In this document: in pieces, positions 15,957 to 24,275 of the stretch
Layout of the letters: each line of letters opens with the position of its first letter
Numbering within the stretch: position 1 is the stretch's first letter
Source of the DNA: Paenibacillus_E allorhizoplanae
Lineage (GTDB): Bacteria > Bacillota > Bacilli > Paenibacillales > NBRC-103111
Assembly: GCF_927798215.1 (NCBI RefSeq)
Contig: NZ_CAKMMW010000008.1
Coordinates: 124,001-188,000 of the forward strand
Direction: 5' to 3'
DNA length: 64,000 nucleotides
Position numbers and translations under genes: made by a program
Notes under the pieces: generated by a model
Told to the model about the DNA's origin: nothing
What the model saw: the letters and a program-made list of their open reading frames with translations, nothing else
The model's database searches: none

Positions 15957-16958
15957 TCAAATTTGCACCGTATCATCCTTGGAATCTCTAACAGGGATTC
16001 CAAAAAGAGGTGCTCCATCATGAGACCATTTCAATACCTGTGCACGTGCATGACGATTCGGATCATAGAGAGGATCACCGTTAATTTCCTTATAATTACG
16101 CGCATGATAAATAAAAATATCTTCCGTTTCATCCTCCGAAACTGTAAAACAGTTATGTCCTGGACCATACTGACCTGTCTCGTCATTGGTTTGGAACACC
16201 GCATGCCCAGCTTTGGTCCATGATGCTGGATCCAATAAATCACTATTTTCGTCTGCGCTCAAAAGTCCCATGCAGTAATTATAATCCGTAGCACTAGCGG
16301 AATAACTGATAAAAATCCTACCATTTTTCCGAATTACCGCCGGTCCTTCGTTCACGAGGAAACCTATCGTTTCCCAAGCAAATTCAGGCTTCGACAGCAT
16401 CACTTGCTCCCCTTGCAGGGTCCACGGATTGGCCATCGCAGACATATATAAATTTGAATTACCAGCGATGGCAGGATCCTTCTGCGCCCATACCAAATAT
16501 CTGATATCTCGGTGTTCAAATGTTGTGGCATCGAGCGAAAAGCTATCCCACTTCGTCACGATTTGCCCTTTCTCTATCCATGTTCCTTCTAAAGGATTGC
16601 TAGAGTCATTTTCCAAAACAAACATACGGTGGTCGAACATGCCGTTATCCGTATCGCCCGAGCGTGCCGCCGCAAAATAGATATACCATTTGCCATGAAT
16701 AAAATGGATCTCCGGCGCCCAAATATGCGAGCTCATCGGACCTTCCTTGTGCTTAGTCCAAGCCACTGCTACATCTGAGGCGTTTAACTCTTGTATGCGC
16801 CGAGCGCGTCTAAGTTCAATCCGATCAAATTCTGGCACAGAGGCAGTGAAATAATAATAACCATCTGTATGCTTGTACACCCAAGGATCCGCACGTTGTT
16901 CCACAAGCGGATTCATAAATACCTCTGAAATAGTCGATTTCTCCAAGTTATTATTCAT
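15957..16958 (-). CDS. Glycoside hydrolase family 43 (arabinofuranosidase/xylosidase type)
   Basis: The 333-residue enzyme has the five-bladed propeller signature of GH43: RADPWVYKHTDGYYYFTAS with the catalytic base Asp, SSHIWAPEIHFIHGKWYIYF, and LVNEGPAVIRKNG with the catalytic acid Glu. There is no signal peptide, so it should work inside the cell on imported arabino-oligosaccharides. It is the last gene of an operon behind a sugar-binding protein and two permeases, and an AraR-like regulator is divergent from that operon, which together favour arabinan over xylan as substrate. Confidence 0.87.
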   Translation of the reverse strand: MNNNLEKSTISEVFMNPLVEQRADPWVYKHTDGYYYFTASVPEFDRIELRRARRIQELNASDVAVAWTKHKEGPMSSHIWAPEIHFIHGKWYIYFAAARSGDTDNGMFDHRMFVLENDSSNPLEGTWIEKGQIVTKWDSFSLDATTFEHRDIRYLVWAQKDPAIAGNSNLYMSAMANPWTLQGEQVMLSKPEFAWETIGFLVNEGPAVIRKNGRIFISYSASATDYNYCMGLLSADENSDLLDPASWTKAGHAVFQTNDETGQYGPGHNCFTVSEDETEDIFIYHARNYKEINGDPLYDPNRHARAQVLKWSHDGAPLFGIPVRDSKDDTVQI

Positions 16959-17010
16959 ATGTGTAAGCCCTTCTCTCCTAATCTCAATCCAGTGCCGAGG
17001 CTCCTACTGC

Positions 17011-17853
17011 CTACCCCTTTACCGCACCAGCTGTTACACCGCCAATAATATATTTCTGAGCAATCAAATAGAAAAGCATAATAGGAACCATCGACATAAT
17101 AATCGCGGCAAAAGCCATATTGACTTCGGACGAATATTGACCAAAAAAGTTAAATTGAACGAGTGGTAAGGTCGAGACTGCTTTCTTTTGAACAATAACC
17201 ATCGAAACAACAAAATCATTCCATGCCCCAAGGGCGCTTAATACGATAATGGTCATGTTAATCGGCTTTAATAACGGGAAAATAATACTAAAAAAAGTAC
17301 GATACCGCGAAGCTCCATCGATCATAGCTGATTCTTCCATCTCACGTGGAACTGATTTGATAAACCCGACATAAAGAAAACAAAAATAACCTACCTGTAC
17401 ACCTACCAATGAGATTGTCAGTCCATGCAGCGTATTCAAAATACCTAAATCTACCCAAGTTTTATATAAAGGAAACATAATCACTTGGAAGGGAAGCATG
17501 ATGGACGACATAAACAAATAATAGAAAAAATTGTAAAATTTATTATTACTTCTAGAGATGACATAAGCGGCCATGGAACAGACAAATACAGCAAGGAATA
17601 CAGTTAACGAAGTAACAATTAAACTATTTTTTAACGCTAAGAAGAAATTGGAGGACTGTATCGCATTCGAATAATTTTCCCAGGCAATATGTTTAGGAAG
17701 AGCTAGTGGTGACTGTGCCGTCTCTACACGTGTTTTCAGCGAGTACACGATGGCAATATAGAACGGGAACAAAAATATAAGTGTGATGAGGTATAGTGCA
17801 ATGATCCTGATAATTCTTGGCCATTTACGAAGGCGAGTATGTTCGTTGTTCAA
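17011..17853 (-). CDS. Carbohydrate ABC transporter permease (MalG-type)
   Basis: The 280-residue protein has six hydrophobic helices and the EAA loop (EESAMIDGASRYRTFFSIIFPLLKP) that contacts the ATPase. It ends with the GGVTAGAVKG motif typical of CUT1 inner permeases. The start is TTG at 17853 with GGAGGTGG six bases ahead; it overlaps the end of the first permease gene (TTGA). It forms a CUT1 importer with the two preceding genes. No ATPase is encoded here, so a shared MsmX-like ATPase is likely. Confidence 0.9.
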   Translation of the reverse strand: MNNEHTRLRKWPRIIRIIALYLITLIFLFPFYIAIVYSLKTRVETAQSPLALPKHIAWENYSNAIQSSNFFLALKNSLIVTSLTVFLAVFVCSMAAYVISRSNNKFYNFFYYLFMSSIMLPFQVIMFPLYKTWVDLGILNTLHGLTISLVGVQVGYFCFLYVGFIKSVPREMEESAMIDGASRYRTFFSIIFPLLKPINMTIIVLSALGAWNDFVVSMVIVQKKAVSTLPLVQFNFFGQYSSEVNMAFAAIIMSMVPIMLFYLIAQKYIIGGVTAGAVKG

Positions 17854-18707
17854 TATTCCACCTCCCTCCTTCTTAAAAACTGGGTAACAATAACCGTAAT
17901 GATGAGGATCATCACAAACAGGACTAAGGCAGCCATTTGACCATAACCCGCTTTAAAATAAGGAAACTCATAATTATATACATACATGGCCATTGTTTCG
18001 GACGCTCGACCCGGGCCACCCTTTGTCGCAACTACGGAATAATCGAATTGCCTCAATCCAGTTCCTAGCCATAAGGGGATACAATAAGTGAAAGCAGGCA
18101 TGAGCAAAGGTATCGTAATTTTGAAAAATTGTTGTGTACTACTGGCGCCATCAATGCGAGCGGATTCATACATATCTTTCGGAATTGTTTGAAGGCCTGC
18201 AAAATAAATGACCATGGCCAGCCCTGTTTCCTTCCAAATACAGATGATGGCTAGCCCCCACATGACAGTTGATGGACTACCCAACAGCCCGCCATTGGTA
18301 TGAAATAAGATAGGGAAAATATCACTGTAAACGTACTGCCAGATGATAGCAGCAAGAACTAAACTAATGACCATCGGCATGAAAATAACCGTTTTCAGCA
18401 CATTTACGCCTTTGAATTTGACATCCAACAATACGGCAAGCAGTAAGCCGAACACATTGACAAAGAATGTTGTGACAAGCGCGAAAAACAACGTATTCTT
18501 CAATGGGGGTAAAACGTCGTTATCCTTAAACAGCTGAACAAGATTGTGAAACCCCACGTATTTATAATGATCTGCAATGCCATCCCAGTTCGTAAAGGCG
18601 ATATTAAGCCCTCTAAAAAATGGAATGAGAACAACCAGCGAGAAGAAAAGGAGCGCTGGAATCAGAAATGTAAACTTAACGAATTCATCTCTGTATTTTC
18701 TCTTCAT
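17850..18707 (-). CDS. Carbohydrate ABC transporter permease (MalF-type)
   Basis: The 285-residue protein has six hydrophobic helices and the EAA loop ESARIDGASSTQQFFKITIPLL. It is the first permease of a CUT1 importer for arabino-oligosaccharides, judged by the neighbouring GH43. Start 18707 is chosen because GGGAGGGG lies upstream; earlier in-frame codons have no such site. It lies 79 bases after the binding-protein gene, across a stem-loop. Confidence 0.9.
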   Translation of the reverse strand: MKRKYRDEFVKFTFLIPALLFFSLVVLIPFFRGLNIAFTNWDGIADHYKYVGFHNLVQLFKDNDVLPPLKNTLFFALVTTFFVNVFGLLLAVLLDVKFKGVNVLKTVIFMPMVISLVLAAIIWQYVYSDIFPILFHTNGGLLGSPSTVMWGLAIICIWKETGLAMVIYFAGLQTIPKDMYESARIDGASSTQQFFKITIPLLMPAFTYCIPLWLGTGLRQFDYSVVATKGGPGRASETMAMYVYNYEFPYFKAGYGQMAALVLFVMILIITVIVTQFLRRREVEY

Positions 18708-18737
18708 CCAATCACCCCTCCCAAATTTATAATGGTT

Positions 18738-18765
18738 CTCCCGGCCCTCTACAAGCAGCCGGGAG
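18738..18765 (-). other. Intercistronic stem-loop between binding protein and permeases
   Basis: CTCCCGGC and GCCGGGAG form an eight-base GC-rich stem with a 12-base loop and no T run. Stem-loops here often protect the upstream message or reduce readthrough, giving more binding protein than permease. Confidence 0.6.
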
Positions 18766-18785
18766 TTGTCATACATGTATACGCT

Positions 18786-20138
18786 TTATTTATTAGCAAT
18801 AATTTTCGCGAATGTCGTATCTAATTCTTGAACCAAAGCATCTACACTTCTTGTCTTTGGATCGGCATAGATGAATTTCAACATCGTTTTTTGCCATGAA
18901 TCATCAAATTGTCCATACCAAAGTGGTTTCAGCTGATTGTTAACAACTTTGCCTGTCTTGTAAATGTCTAAGAAATCACTTGCCATGGAATCTTGCGTGC
19001 TTGGCTTCACGTTGTTTTTCAAAGCGCTGATCGTTTGTACGCCATCCGCCCAAATTTGCGCGCCTTCATCCGATGCCATGTAAGCAAAGAATTTTTTCGC
19101 TGCATCCACATTTTTCGATTTGCTGCCGATCATCCAAGTATTATCCGTGGACAATGTCATATAATTATCAGCTGCATTATCATAGGAAGGGAACATGAAC
19201 ACACCGAAATTACCTGCTGGATTGTAGCTGCGAATCGTTCCAATTGCAAAGCTACCCATAATATCCATTGCCGCTTTTCCTTGTGCAAACAATTGGGAGG
19301 CTCTGTCGTATGTAATATCCTTCGCATCAGCATTGGCGTATTGCGATAATTGACCTACGCGTGTAAGGAAACCTTTGTATTCCGGAAGATCAGCGAATTT
19401 CTTTTGACCAGACGTAATCGAGCCCGCGTAATCCGGCATCTTCACTAACGGTCCACCCCACATATCCGGCCACATGAAGCTCATATAAGAAGCGCCGTCT
19501 TTCCATGATGCTGCAAAAGCAGGAATCCCTTTCGCCTTCAAAGTCTCAGCCGCTTTTAGCAACTCCGAATATGTTTTTGGAATCGAAATGCCTGCATCCT
19601 TAAAGATATCCTTATTGTACATGACACCGTTCGTCATCAAGTCAATTGGTAAACCGTATACCTTGTTGTCGTAGGTGACATTCGGCTTAAATTTATCATC
19701 AATTTGCTGTGTAAATGGTTCATTCGTAAGATCGAGGAAGTTCCCCGCTTGTGTCATTTCAACCATGCCCGCTGGACGGCCAAAGATGATATCCGGCTGA
19801 TCATTTGCTGCAATTTTCAATTTGATATTATCATTGAATTTATCTACAGGCATGACTTGAATATCGAATGTAATATTAGGATTCTTCTCTGTAAATTTGT
19901 CTGTCACTTTCTTGAATGTATCTACCTTCGGTTTTTCAACCATATAATGCACGACAGTTAATTTCACTTTCTTGCCGTCATCTTTTGGAGCCGGGGTAGC
20001 TGGTGCTGCAGTTGCAGCTACTGCTGCTGCCGTAGCAGCAGGACTAGTGGTCGATGAAGTCGTTTCATTTGACGAACAACCAGATAGTGCTGTAACAACA
20101 AGGGTAGAAGAGAAGCATAACGCCAGAATCTTTTTCAT
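18786..20138 (-). CDS. Extracellular sugar-binding lipoprotein (ABC transporter)
   Basis: The 450-residue protein has a lipoprotein signal peptide with lipobox ALSGC, an Ala/Thr/Pro-rich linker (residues about 30-52), then a family 1 solute-binding fold with DIIFGRPAGMVEM and a C-terminal DQ/AD-rich segment. It is the high-abundance receptor for the importer encoded downstream. Promoter elements and a cre site lie upstream, so expression should drop when glucose is present. The neighbouring GH43 and divergent regulator suggest arabino-oligosaccharides as ligand. Confidence 0.9.
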   Translation of the reverse strand: MKKILALCFSSTLVVTALSGCSSNETTSSTTSPAATAAAVAATAAPATPAPKDDGKKVKLTVVHYMVEKPKVDTFKKVTDKFTEKNPNITFDIQVMPVDKFNDNIKLKIAANDQPDIIFGRPAGMVEMTQAGNFLDLTNEPFTQQIDDKFKPNVTYDNKVYGLPIDLMTNGVMYNKDIFKDAGISIPKTYSELLKAAETLKAKGIPAFAASWKDGASYMSFMWPDMWGGPLVKMPDYAGSITSGQKKFADLPEYKGFLTRVGQLSQYANADAKDITYDRASQLFAQGKAAMDIMGSFAIGTIRSYNPAGNFGVFMFPSYDNAADNYMTLSTDNTWMIGSKSKNVDAAKKFFAYMASDEGAQIWADGVQTISALKNNVKPSTQDSMASDFLDIYKTGKVVNNQLKPLWYGQFDDSWQKTMLKFIYADPKTRSVDALVQELDTTFAKIIANK

Positions 20139-20249
20139 TTTTGTTAACCTCCACTTTTTTAAGTTTCTCTCAACAATCCAGTCTGCCTTCGATGCAATTT
20201 AATCTCCCTAAACGTTTTGTTATCCCATGATGTGAAGTCCAATATCTGA

Positions 20250-20277
20250 TTGAAAGCGCTTCAATAACAGTATTATA
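20250..20277 (-). promoter_or_regulatory. cre site overlapping promoter of the arabinan importer operon
   Basis: The palindrome TTGAAAGCGCTTCAA at 20250-20264 matches the CcpA cre consensus. It lies just downstream of TATAAT (minus strand, 20272-20277), the position of a roadblock or repressing operator. Confidence 0.75.
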
Positions 20278-20374
20278 ATATATAGAAATAATATAATATA
20301 TACTCAATTGGTTATAAAATATTATAAAACATATTTCTTTATATTTTTTATATCTAATTTTTCGTAAATTCTGC

Positions 20375-20380
20375 TATAAT
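20375..20380 (+). promoter_or_regulatory. Extended -10 box of the AraR-like gene
   Basis: The sequence TGCTATAAT gives a TGn-extended -10 at 20375-20380, about 50 bases before the regulator start. The -35 region is AT-rich without a good match. A lack of a clear B. subtilis AraR operator was noted. Confidence 0.5.
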
Positions 20381-20430
20381 AGAGTTATACTGTAATCCTA
20401 TTAAAAATCCAGTTCATTGGAGTGGACCAA

Positions 20431-21480
20431 ATGAGCAAAATACCTCTTTATAAACAGATTCAACAAGACATTAGGGATAAAATTGTTTCTGGCATTCTTC
20501 GCCCCAAAGATTTGATTGCATCTGAACAAGAAATTTCAGAAACGTTTAAAGTGAGTAAAATTACGGCTAAAAATGCACTAATCGGCCTTGCGGATGAGGG
20601 ACTCGTCACTCGTATTCAAGGGAAAGGTACTTTTGTAGCAGCGGGGCCCTTCCATTCTGACACGACCAAACCCGTCGTTACTCCACCTTTGCAATCGAAT
20701 AATATAATAGGTCTGATTATACCTACCATGAAAACGAGAGTGATTCAAAAGCTCTTAGATTACTTGGAGTACTTTTCAAAAGAGGCCGGGTATCAACTTA
20801 TTTTACATATCACGCGCGAGTCTTTAACAGAAGAGTCTCGATCTATTAAAGAGTTAATCCAAGCGGGCGTGAAAGGTATCATCGTTTTTCCAACAGAGGA
20901 TGAAAAATATAACGAATCCTTGCTTCGCTTATCGCTAGACAAGTTCCCGTTCGTCTTCATTGACCGTTATTTAAGAAATATTGATACATATCGGATTACG
21001 TCCGATAATTTTAACGGGGCGTTTGAAGCGGCTTCCTACTTATTAAATAAAGGGCATCGGCAAATTGCTTTGATCTCACCAGAAAATGCGAATACAGCGA
21101 TTGAAGATCGCACTTCTGGTTTTGAAAAAGCCTTTATTGATAATAATGTATTGATTGATAAAAATTTGTGGTGCCATGTTCCATTAGACATTCTGAGGAC
21201 GGAACAGGTTATACAATATATCACAGATTTCTTGACGGCTCGTCCCCATATTGAAGTGGCGTTTACCTTAACCGCAGAGATGGCGAATCTCACTTTCCGT
21301 TCCAATCAAGACTTGGAATTAATCTCTTTTGATGATCCTGAGATTCCGAATGTGCCTTTCATCCAGCAAAATGAAATCCAAATGGCGAAAACCGCTGTTA
21401 AATTGTTGAAGTTACAAATAGACGGTGAGTATGCGCCTGAACAAGAAGTTATTCCAGTGAATCTAGTCACTTTCGAATAG
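20431..21480 (+). CDS. GntR/LacI-fusion regulator, AraR-like
   Basis: The 349-residue protein joins an N-terminal GntR winged helix (IPLYKQIQQDIRDKIVSGIL, SEQEISETFKVSKITAKNAL, RIQGKGTFV) to a periplasmic-binding-protein-like sugar-sensing domain (IIGLIIPTM, VFIDRYLRN, YLLNKGHRQIALIS, ELISFDDPE). This architecture is that of AraR, the arabinose-responsive repressor. ATG 20431 has GGAGTG eight bases upstream. It is divergent from the arabinan importer operon and is the likely repressor of that operon and perhaps of the GH93 gene. Confidence 0.85.
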   Translation: MSKIPLYKQIQQDIRDKIVSGILRPKDLIASEQEISETFKVSKITAKNALIGLADEGLVTRIQGKGTFVAAGPFHSDTTKPVVTPPLQSNNIIGLIIPTMKTRVIQKLLDYLEYFSKEAGYQLILHITRESLTEESRSIKELIQAGVKGIIVFPTEDEKYNESLLRLSLDKFPFVFIDRYLRNIDTYRITSDNFNGAFEAASYLLNKGHRQIALISPENANTAIEDRTSGFEKAFIDNNVLIDKNLWCHVPLDILRTEQVIQYITDFLTARPHIEVAFTLTAEMANLTFRSNQDLELISFDDPEIPNVPFIQQNEIQMAKTAVKLLKLQIDGEYAPEQEVIPVNLVTFE

Positions 21481-21499
21481 GGACTTTAGTCCAACAAAT

Positions 21500-21545
21500 A
21501 AAGATCGCCCAGCCTTCTTACGAAGGTAGGGCGATCTCTTTTTAT
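21500..21545 (+). terminator. Bidirectional terminator between regulator and GH93 gene
   Basis: AAGATCGCCC and GGGCGATCT form the outer stem with CCTTC/GAAGG inside, followed by CTTTTTAT. It lies between converging genes. Confidence 0.85.
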
Positions 21546-21551
21546 GTTCGA

Positions 21552-23090
21552 TTAGTGCTGAATCCAGGTCGCATCTTTTTTCTCCTGCGTCGTACTGATC
21601 GGATCAATTCTAAGAATACTACTTAATGTGCGAATGTAACGTGTTGGGTAATTATAGGATTGGAAGGATACCTTCGTAGCGTCACCCAATCCAGCCACTT
21701 TGGTAAATGTCGCATCACTCTTAAATGCTGCAGACCCGTCATTTCGGGCCACTTGAAGGACATAGTTGTAGTGTCTTAAATAATAGCCTGGGAAGTTAAG
21801 CGATTCGAATGAAACACCAGACGAATTCGCAAGTCCCGGTACCATCCGGAATTTGGAGTCATCCACATTACTAAGAGGAGTCGGATCTATACGCCCGGCA
21901 AAGTTATAATGCCTCATATAAGAACCGGGTACACTAAACGATTCCCATTGGTGCAACAAGGCAGCATCTCCCAAATCTATACTTCCATACGTGACGGAGT
22001 TATGGTTCGTGCTGCCAAGAGGACCACCATTAAGAATTAACACATTGTGATTATCCGCAAGAGGAACTAAGGCAGGGCTGTAGCCACCCGCAACAGCAGT
22101 ACTTACTCTCGTCCAGGTGTTCGATGCGCCATTCTCAGTATTCAAATATAACTCTGAACTTGAATTTGCCCGAACGGCAATTGTCCCATTGGGACCTGTG
22201 CCCGAAAGCCATGTCACATACGGTGAACTTGAAGGTTTGACACCATCCTGAGTAATGAGTTGTGTTCCGGGATCCGTAGCTGCCCCAAAATTCTCGGGAT
22301 TCGTAGAGATTTTGTAATAAACAGCAAACCCAGGACTCGCTCCGCCATATTCATATGTCATGATATAGCTGCCATTGCCCAATTTGGCCACGGTCGTCAT
22401 GCCTGGTCGTTTGGTCGAATCAGCAAGAGCGATATCTTCGACAGCTGAGCTCCAGTTAATCCCATCTGTTGAAGTGATATGTACCAGCTTTTGATTATGA
22501 AGAGGATCTCTTTCATCGGAATAATAGTAAATGAGCTTATTGTTCGCTACAAGAAGGAACGGTTCCCAAACCGGATCATAAGCCCCAGATGGATCTGCTT
22601 TCCCACCGGTCGCTTGTGTGCTAACGAACGTCCATGTCACACCATGATCTGTACTTTTATACATATCTAACTTCGTTGTGGCCAAGTTGGATGGAATCGA
22701 GTTGCCTGCAATCAGGAGGGTTCCCGCTGGCATATTGCCAATGGCTTGAGGCAGTTCATATAAGAACGGCTGGTACCGTAATCCCCATCCATTTACTTGG
22801 TCCGTAACCTCTGACAGGTGTGACCAGGTCACCCCTCCATCTGTGCTTTGATAGATAGGGAATGAGGGCGTACCACTCACATAATGTTCAAAAGTTGCCA
22901 GCATCCTTCCATTATAGGAACCGCTGTACTTGAGTGTAAGTGCCCTTGGATATAGGGTTCCCGGGCTAGGATCTGTGCTTGGCGATGTATACAGGGTTGA
23001 GGGACCGAACGCACTTGCCGACGACATCATCATGAGAAAAATAACAATAGCAAATACCGTAATACTTGAAATTTTAATCCTTTTACTCAT
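21552..23090 (-). CDS. Secreted exo-arabinanase, GH93 with CBM42 (AbfB) domain
   Basis: The 512-residue protein has a Sec signal peptide ending ASA-F near residue 28. Residues about 30-370 form a six-bladed propeller with BNR/Asp-box segments (STDGGVTW, STDHGVTW, TSTDGINW) and DPVWEPFLL, matching GH93 exo-alpha-1,5-L-arabinanases. Residues about 375-512 form an AbfB-type beta-trefoil (CBM42) with three repeats around SYMRHYNFAGRID, YYLRHYNYVLQV and RYIRTLSSILRID, which binds arabinose side chains. Start 23090 has GGAGGAG upstream. It would release arabinobiose outside the cell for the neighbouring importer. A sialidase assignment is unlikely given the CBM42 and context. Confidence 0.82.
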   Translation of the reverse strand: MSKRIKISSITVFAIVIFLMMMSSASAFGPSTLYTSPSTDPSPGTLYPRALTLKYSGSYNGRMLATFEHYVSGTPSFPIYQSTDGGVTWSHLSEVTDQVNGWGLRYQPFLYELPQAIGNMPAGTLLIAGNSIPSNLATTKLDMYKSTDHGVTWTFVSTQATGGKADPSGAYDPVWEPFLLVANNKLIYYYSDERDPLHNQKLVHITSTDGINWSSAVEDIALADSTKRPGMTTVAKLGNGSYIMTYEYGGASPGFAVYYKISTNPENFGAATDPGTQLITQDGVKPSSSPYVTWLSGTGPNGTIAVRANSSSELYLNTENGASNTWTRVSTAVAGGYSPALVPLADNHNVLILNGGPLGSTNHNSVTYGSIDLGDAALLHQWESFSVPGSYMRHYNFAGRIDPTPLSNVDDSKFRMVPGLANSSGVSFESLNFPGYYLRHYNYVLQVARNDGSAAFKSDATFTKVAGLGDATKVSFQSYNYPTRYIRTLSSILRIDPISTTQEKKDATWIQH

Positions 23091-23181
23091 TAAAATAACT
23101 CCTCCGCTATTTATTATTGATGAACTCAATGCTTGTTTCATTGACTAGGAAGACGACGATTCGAATCTCCTTTCCTGTTTG

Positions 23182-23196
23182 TGTAAGCGCTTTACA
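23182..23196 (-). promoter_or_regulatory. cre site upstream of the GH93 gene
   Basis: TGTAAGCGCTTTACA is a near-perfect palindrome matching the CcpA operator consensus, 92 bases before the GH93 start codon. It should give glucose repression. Confidence 0.72.
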
Positions 23197-23309
23197 AAGT
23201 AATTGTAAAACATTTCTAGTTACATTTATATATTAAATTGGTTATTAAAATGTATTTAATTATAAAAATAAGTTGAATTTAATACTTTATCACGAAAAAT
23301 ATGATAATC

Positions 23310-23339
23310 AAAAAAGGAGCTGCTCGAAGCACCCCCTTA
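23310..23339 (-). terminator. Terminator of the methyltransferase gene
   Basis: On the minus strand AAGGGGGTGCT, a TCG loop and AGCAGCTCCTT are followed by TTTTTT. The stem is imperfect but well placed 18 bases after the stop codon. Confidence 0.7.
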
Positions 23340-23357
23340 TTAAAGCACATCTTCTAA

Positions 23358-24146
23358 TCAAGGATATAACGGAGCCAACGACACATCCAATTTATCAGCA
23401 ATTAGCGTATAGAACTCTGGAAATCTTGGATCTGCCTTACTTGCAATCTCTTCAAATGTTCGTATACATAATCCTGCTGTTCCAATAGCAGTTATGATTT
23501 CTCCGACTGTCCAACTTCGAACTAACACTTTACTTAACTCAGAACGTTCTTCCTCGGGGAGCAACTTTGCAAAAGCCACTTGTCCTTCCTTAATGCTATC
23601 ATCGAAGTAGTTACCAGTTGGCTGCGGCAAGTTGTATGTGTTCAGCCATGCTCGTGCGAATGGATGAAAGTCAGTCAATATAAACCGACCATTGCTCCCA
23701 AGTCTACGACGAACAACACTGAAAATAGCATTGAGGTCTGTAAAATAATGCAAAATACCAAACTCCATCAACACGATGTCAAATTGGCCTAATGCTTCCT
23801 CGTTTGGGATATCCAAAACATCAGAACAGATATAGTCAATTTTGACACCAGTAGCAGCAGCAACCTGCATCGCGTACAATCGATTTTCTTCCGATATGTC
23901 CACCACCGTCACTTCTGCACCTAACAATGCAAGAGAAATTGCCTTACGACCGTGTGAGCCGAGTAAATTAATAATTCGCTTGCCCGCTGGATCACCCATG
24001 TACTTTAGCCAGTAGCGCAAATGATGTTTGTATTCTAGTTTCAGTTTCTCTGCAAGTTCTTCTGGTGTTCCATAATTATGAACCCATGCCTGATACGCTT
24101 TTGTTTCCCATGCCATTTTGTTCGCAGTTGACAGTTGTTTTTGCAA
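23358..24146 (-). CDS. Class I SAM-dependent methyltransferase
   Basis: The product (262 residues from the preferred start) has a methyltransferase fold: KRIINLLGSHGRKAISLALLG as motif I, VTVVDISEENRLYA, the CSDVLDIPN segment, and FDIVLMEFGILHYF. The N-terminal WETKAYQAWVHNYG and the LTDFHPFARAW segment resemble small-molecule methyltransferases of Firmicutes. The start is uncertain: GGGAGGT abuts an ATG at 24152, while a TTG at 24146 has proper spacing from it and is preferred. It stands alone with its own promoter and terminator. Substrate unknown. Confidence 0.78.
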   Translation of the reverse strand: MQKQLSTANKMAWETKAYQAWVHNYGTPEELAEKLKLEYKHHLRYWLKYMGDPAGKRIINLLGSHGRKAISLALLGAEVTVVDISEENRLYAMQVAAATGVKIDYICSDVLDIPNEEALGQFDIVLMEFGILHYFTDLNAIFSVVRRRLGSNGRFILTDFHPFARAWLNTYNLPQPTGNYFDDSIKEGQVAFAKLLPEEERSELSKVLVRSWTVGEIITAIGTAGLCIRTFEEIASKADPRFPEFYTLIADKLDVSLAPLYP

Positions 24147-24183
24147 ATACATACCTCCCAAATTCATACAATTGACACTAGCT

Positions 24184-24216
24184 GGTATATAATACCACCC
24201 GCGTGCTAATTGTCAA
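24184..24216 (-). promoter_or_regulatory. Promoter with palindrome across the -10 for the methyltransferase gene
   Basis: TTGACA (24211-24216) and TATTAT (24189-24194) are separated by 16 bases on the minus strand. The near-palindrome GGTATATAATACC (24184-24196) covers the -10 element and could bind a repressor. Confidence 0.6.
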
Positions 24217-24234
24217 TATGGCAAAGAGAAATAA

Positions 24235-24271
24235 AAGAGCCGAATGGATCGTTCTCATCCACTCAGCTCTT
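24235..24271 (-). terminator. Terminator of the giant secreted protein gene
   Basis: AAGAGC...ATGGAT and ATCCA...AGCTCTT form a stem-loop directly after the stop codon of the 5.6-kb gene; on the minus strand it ends in TTTTATTT. Confidence 0.8.
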
Positions 24272-24275
24272 GGGG

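Noticed and set aside
21552..23090. Sialidase (because of BNR/Asp-box repeats)
   Set aside because: The C-terminal arabinose-binding trefoil, the DPVWEPFL segment and the arabinan context fit GH93 better.
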